Part shown: positions 61,128 through 64,000 of the stretch, in pieces
Position numbering within the stretch: position 1 is the stretch's first letter
Layout: each line of letters begins with the position of its first letter
Source of the DNA: Microbacterium testaceum
GTDB taxonomy: Bacteria > Actinomycetota > Actinomycetes > Actinomycetales > Microbacteriaceae
Length of the DNA stretch: 64,000 bases
Assembly: GCF_020781835.1 (NCBI RefSeq)
Contig: NZ_JAJGNJ010000002.1
Location: 248,001 to 312,000, forward strand
Reading direction: 5' to 3'
The notes under the pieces: generated by a model
What the model was told of the DNA's origin: nothing
The model's database searches: none
Seen by the model: only the letters and a program-made list of their open reading frames with translations
Position numbers and translations under genes: made by a program

Positions 61128-62341
61128 CCCCGCGCCGCGCGGGGACCGTCGCACTCGCCGCGGCAGCCATCGTGCTGCTCGCGCTGACCCTGCGTATCGC
61201 GGTGGCGTCGCTGTCGCCGCTGGTGACGATCATCTCGCGCGACTTCGCCCTGCCGACGGCGGTGGTGGGGCTCATCGGTATGGCGCCGCCGGTGGCGTTC
61301 GCGCTGTCGGCCATCGTGACCCCTGTCATCGAGCGAAGGATCGGCCTGGAGCGTCTGGTGCTCATGGCGGCGGTCGCCGCCGCGGCGGCGCTCGCCCTGC
61401 GCGCAGTGGCCGTGGATGCCTGGACGCTCCTCGCGGCGACGGCCGGGGTGTTCGCGGCGGTCGGGGTGGCGAACGTTCTGATCCCGGCGGTGGTGAAGAA
61501 GTACTTCCCCGACCGCGTCGGCCTCATGACCACCGTGTACACGACGACGATGGCGGTGGCGACCTTCACCCCGCCACTGGTCGCGGTCCCGCTGGCCGAC
61601 GTCATCGGCTGGCGCGGGTCGTTCGGCGTCTGGGCGTTCGTGGCGGTCGTCGCGGTCGTGCCGTGGATCATGGTGAGCCTGCGGGCCCGCGCCGGCCGAG
61701 ACGACGTCGTGGAGGAGCCGCGCGCCTCGGTGCTCTCCCGCGTCGTGCGGGTGCCCCAGACCTGGGCGCTCGTGGCGACGTTCGCCGTCAACTCGTCGGT
61801 CGCGTACGGGATGTTCGCGTGGCTGCCCACGATCCTCATCGACACCGCCGGTGTCGATGCCGCCCTCGCCGGGAGCCTGCTCGCCCTGTTCTCGTTCATG
61901 GGGCTGCCGGTGTCCCTCGTCGTGCCGCTGCTGGTGGCGCGACTGCGCCGGACCGGGCCCTTCTACGCCGTGGCCGTGGCGACCGGCCTCGCGGGGGTGG
62001 CCGGTCTGCTGTTCGCGCCCCGCGCGGCCACCGTGCTGTGGGTCGTCCTGATCGGGCTGCCACCGCTGCTGTTCCCGATGGTGCTGGTGCTGTTCGGGCT
62101 GCGCACCCGGTCGCACGAGACGGCCGTCGCGCTGAGCGGCTTCGTCCAGAGCCTCGGTTACGCTCTGGCCGCGCTCATGCCGCTCGCGATCGGCGTGACC
62201 CACGAGATCACCGGCGGGTGGACCGCCGGTCTGCTGGTGCTCGCCGGGGTCATCGCGGTCGTGGTCCCCGCGGGCATCGTCGTGGCGCGCTCGGAGACGA
62301 TCGAGGAGGCGTGGGAACGCCGCCACGGCCGGGCGTGGTGA
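61124..62341 (+). CDS. MFS transporter (CynX/NimT type)
   Basis: A 405-residue permease with 12 helices. The N-terminal helix pair (TLRIAVASLSPLVTIISRDF) and SVAYGMFAWLPTILIDTAGV are typical of the CynX/NimT (cyanate or nitroimidazole) group. The start is taken as TTG at 61124, overlapping the purF stop (TTGA) with AGGAG two bases before; no ATG or GTG gives a full N-terminus. Co-translation with purF hints at a link to purine-related or amino compounds, but the substrate is unknown. Confidence 0.78.
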   Translation: MTPRRAGTVALAAAAIVLLALTLRIAVASLSPLVTIISRDFALPTAVVGLIGMAPPVAFALSAIVTPVIERRIGLERLVLMAAVAAAAALALRAVAVDAWTLLAATAGVFAAVGVANVLIPAVVKKYFPDRVGLMTTVYTTTMAVATFTPPLVAVPLADVIGWRGSFGVWAFVAVVAVVPWIMVSLRARAGRDDVVEEPRASVLSRVVRVPQTWALVATFAVNSSVAYGMFAWLPTILIDTAGVDAALAGSLLALFSFMGLPVSLVVPLLVARLRRTGPFYAVAVATGLAGVAGLLFAPRAATVLWVVLIGLPPLLFPMVLVLFGLRTRSHETAVALSGFVQSLGYALAALMPLAIGVTHEITGGWTAGLLVLAGVIAVVVPAGIVVARSETIEEAWERRHGRAW

Positions 62342-62348
62342 CGAGAGG

Positions 62349-62531
62349 CTAGGCCTTCTCGTCCTCGTATTCGTCGGCGTACTGGTCGGCCCACTTGTCG
62401 ACGTACGCGTCTTCACCCGTTTCGGGTGCGCCAAGCTCGCGCTCCAGGGCTGCGTAGTTCACCGAGTAGGTGTCGTACTTCAGCTCACGGGCGATCTTGG
62501 TGTTCTTCGCCTTCTGACGGCCACGCCCCAT
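62349..62531 (-). CDS. DUF3073 protein
   Basis: A 60-residue protein starting MGRGRQKAKNTKIARELKYD, the invariant beginning of DUF3073, a family nearly confined to actinobacteria. The C-terminal half is acidic (ADQYADEYEDEKA). Length is typical (57-65). The ATG at 62531 with GAGGGGG upstream is chosen over a longer frame from 62555. Function is unknown. It lies 7 bases from the convergent MFS stop. Confidence 0.88.
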   Translation of the reverse strand: MGRGRQKAKNTKIARELKYDTYSVNYAALERELGAPETGEDAYVDKWADQYADEYEDEKA

Positions 62532-62695
62532 GCGAGACCCCCTCACGATCGACATCGCAGGCCTCGCTGCGGGCCCTGCGTATTGCGGTTCCGGACCGAG
62601 CCGGTAAGAGTAACAGCCAGGATATCACGGTGCTTTCTGACCCCGCCTGCCGCCGGTCGACGGAGGGGCACACCGCGCGAGGAGAGGAGCCCCCG

Positions 62696-63211
62696 ATGGC
62701 CGACACCACCCCCGTCCCCCAGCGCGCAGGAGTCGTGATCGCGGGCGTCGTCCCGGGCCAGTCCCCCCGGGTCGTGCGCGCCGCTGCGCGGCAGGCGGCG
62801 ATGGCGGGAACGGAGCTCGTGATCGCCCACGTCGACACGACGAGGTTCGTGGCGTTCGAGGATCCCGACGGTTACGTGAACCCGTCCACGGTGGATGTCG
62901 TGGGGGCTGCGGCCCGCGCGGCTCTGGCCGAGGTGCAGGCGGCGGCGGAGTCGGCCCTTGCCGGTGACACCGTGTCCTGGTCGGTGCGGCAGGTGATCGG
63001 CGACCCTGCGCTCGCCCTGATCCAGCTCGCGGACGAGCTGGACGCGTCGCTGCTCGTGGTCGGGACGCGCAAGCGCGGCCTCGGCGAGTCGCTGCGGGAG
63101 TTCCTCACGGGTTCTGTCGCGGCGCGGCTCACCCACCGGCAGCACCGCCCGGTGCTGGTCGTTCCGCTGGGTGAGCCGCTCGCGTCCGACGAGGAGCTCG
63201 TCTGGGAGTGA
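62696..63211 (+). CDS. Universal stress protein family
   Basis: A 171-residue single-domain USP. It starts VVIAGVVPGQSPRVVRAAAR, with the ATP-binding region near LLVVGTRKRGLGESLREF and LTGSVAARLTHRQHRPVLVV at the C-terminus, matching the G-2x-G-9x-G(S/T) type nucleotide site. It is expected in the cytoplasm as a dimer under stress or slow growth. GAGGAGAGGAG precedes the ATG. It converges on the PadR gene with a 3-base gap. Confidence 0.87.
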   Translation: MADTTPVPQRAGVVIAGVVPGQSPRVVRAAARQAAMAGTELVIAHVDTTRFVAFEDPDGYVNPSTVDVVGAAARAALAEVQAAAESALAGDTVSWSVRQVIGDPALALIQLADELDASLLVVGTRKRGLGESLREFLTGSVAARLTHRQHRPVLVVPLGEPLASDEELVWE

Positions 63212-63214
63212 GAC

Positions 63215-63820
63215 TCAGCCGCGCATCGCGCGGGCGACGGCCTCGGAGGCCTGGCGGAGCGCCGACTCGATCTCGTCCACCGCGGATGCCGCGAGCTCGC
63301 CGCCACGGGCCACGTGCGAGCGCAGCTCGGCGCGTGCGCGACCCCGGAAGTCCGTGAGGGCCGCGTCGGCGCGGTGCAGCTGTTCCCGGCTGCGCGCGCG
63401 AGGGTCGTTCGCCGGAGCGTGGCGGGCCTGCTCCCGCTCGTCGCGCGACGCGGCGGCGAGGTCGGCGCGGAGGCTCCGCATGGCATCACGTACGCTGCCG
63501 CGGACCTCGTCCGCGATGAGCCGGACGCTGTCGGCGAGACCCGCCTGGATGCCTTCGAGGTCTCCTTCTCGAGAGGCCACCTCGGCGCGGCCGGCGTCGG
63601 TGATCTCGTAGACGGTCTTGCGCCCGTCGACGGTCTTGGTCACCAGTCCCTCCTCCTCGAGCTTGGCCAGTCGCGGGTAGATCGTCCCGGCGGACGGGGA
63701 GTAGGTGCCGCCGGTGCGCTCGGTCAGGGCCTGCATGAGGTCGTACCCGTGCCGGGGCGCCTCGGCGAGCAGGCTCAGGATGTACAGGCGCAGGTCGCCG
63801 TGGGAGAAGACGGGAGTCAT
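63215..63820 (-). CDS. PadR-family regulator with long helical tail
   Basis: A 201-residue regulator. The PadR winged HTH is residues 5-85 (LYILSLLAEAPRHGYDLMQA, SAGTIYPRLAKLEEEGLVTK, then VYEITDAGRAEV). The remaining 115 residues are a charged alpha-helical tail (SLRADLAAASRDEREQARHA), likely a coiled coil, unlike classical PadR ends. The ATG at 63820 overlaps the upstream stop (TGATG), with GGAGGAG before it. It is translated with the DUF4097-like protein, a pair common in actinobacteria. Confidence 0.83.
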   Translation of the reverse strand: MTPVFSHGDLRLYILSLLAEAPRHGYDLMQALTERTGGTYSPSAGTIYPRLAKLEEEGLVTKTVDGRKTVYEITDAGRAEVASREGDLEGIQAGLADSVRLIADEVRGSVRDAMRSLRADLAAASRDEREQARHAPANDPRARSREQLHRADAALTDFRGRARAELRSHVARGGELAASAVDEIESALRQASEAVARAMRG

Positions 63821-64000
63821 CACCACTCCTCCTCTCCGGCGAGCTCGTCGGGGCGCAGGCCGGAGACACCGCGGCGGAGCACGGTGATCTCGCCCGAGAC
63901 CGTGTTGACCCGCACGTCGACGAACGATCCCGCGAGGGTGCCGGTCGATCCGGTGTAGTTGGTGGGTCCGGACCCGGATCGCACGTGACCGTCGATCTGG
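63820..64000 (-). CDS. DUF4097-like protein, C-terminal part (partial)
   Basis: The last 59 codons and stop of a gene that begins beyond the window. The reading frame ends RRGVSGLRPDELAGEEEW. The beta-strand repeats (HVRSGSGPTNYTGSTGTLAG, VDVRVNTVSGEITVLRRG) match the adhesin-like beta-helix of DUF4097. The TGA shares a base with the padR ATG. PadR plus DUF4097 pairs often accompany envelope-stress responses in other bacteria; that is inference here. Confidence 0.65.
   Translation of the reverse strand, partial: QIDGHVRSGSGPTNYTGSTGTLAGSFVDVRVNTVSGEITVLRRGVSGLRPDELAGEEEW

Overview
The window is a high-GC actinobacterial chromosome segment. Coding density is near 95 percent, third codon positions are almost all G or C, GTG starts and 4-base start/stop overlaps are common, and there are lipoprotein signal sequences, a DUF3073 gene, a PurSQ-type FGAM synthase and a cellobiose (ceb) locus. 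This fits a Microbacteriaceae member, most likely Microbacterium; that genus call is inference. No rRNA, tRNA, CRISPR, insertion sequence, phage or plasmid gene was seen, and no gene-free stretch exceeds 300 bases.

Layout. 1-8.4 kb: a minus-strand operon with a cytosine-deaminase-like amidohydrolase, an NMT1/TauT-type ABC transporter, an FAD-dependent oxidase and a creatininase-family hydrolase, then an MFS permease. It looks like uptake and breakdown of an unidentified small N-heterocycle. 8.5-12.1 kb: three glycosyltransferases. 12.2-16.6 kb: an overlapping minus-strand set (2Fe-2S flavin reductase, XRE-cupin regulator, amidohydrolase with a degenerate metal site, XdhC) divergent from a MobA-like nucleotidyltransferase; the oxygenase and xanthine-dehydrogenase partners are absent. 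16.8-22.1 kb: a ChvE/MmsAB-type sugar ABC transporter with a ROK regulator. 22.3-26.3 kb: a 1331-residue secreted protein of seven Ig-like repeats plus a beta-helix-like region, followed by a lytic transglycosylase-like protein. 27.2-30.9 kb: an AllA-like, FAD oxidoreductase and 2-hydroxyacid dehydrogenase operon with a GntR regulator and a perfect operator-like palindrome. 30.9-32.3 kb: a LuxR-type regulator.

32.6-33.5 kb: purSQ. 33.6-39.7 kb: a cellobiose locus (cebEFG, GH1 beta-glucosidase, LacI/CebR) with CebR-like boxes at its promoter. 39.8-42.1 kb: a lipoprotein, nhaA and a small acidic protein. 42.3-48.6 kb: a lacI, ABC sugar transporter, PfkB kinase and GH32/43-like hydrolase operon, probably for fructosides. 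48.8-51.2 kb: a nucleobase permease and purC. 51.3-55.3 kb: a BCCT transporter and a PadR plus DHA2 efflux pair. 55.5-62.3 kb: purD, a sterol-carrier-like gene, two small unknowns, purM, purF and an MFS gene. 62.3-64 kb: DUF3073, a universal stress protein, PadR and a DUF4097-like gene that runs off the window.

Two threads cross the window. Six IMP-pathway genes (purQ, purS, purC, purD, purM, purF) are interleaved with transport and catabolic operons, and there are several candidate nitrogen-heterocycle functions (two amidohydrolases, creatininase-like, XdhC, AllA-like, nucleobase permease). All four ABC substrate-binding-protein genes that have a downstream operon partner are followed by a strong GC-rich hairpin, which probably sets the excess of binding protein over membrane subunits. 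The heptamer GGATGCC/GGCATCC is also conspicuously over-represented.
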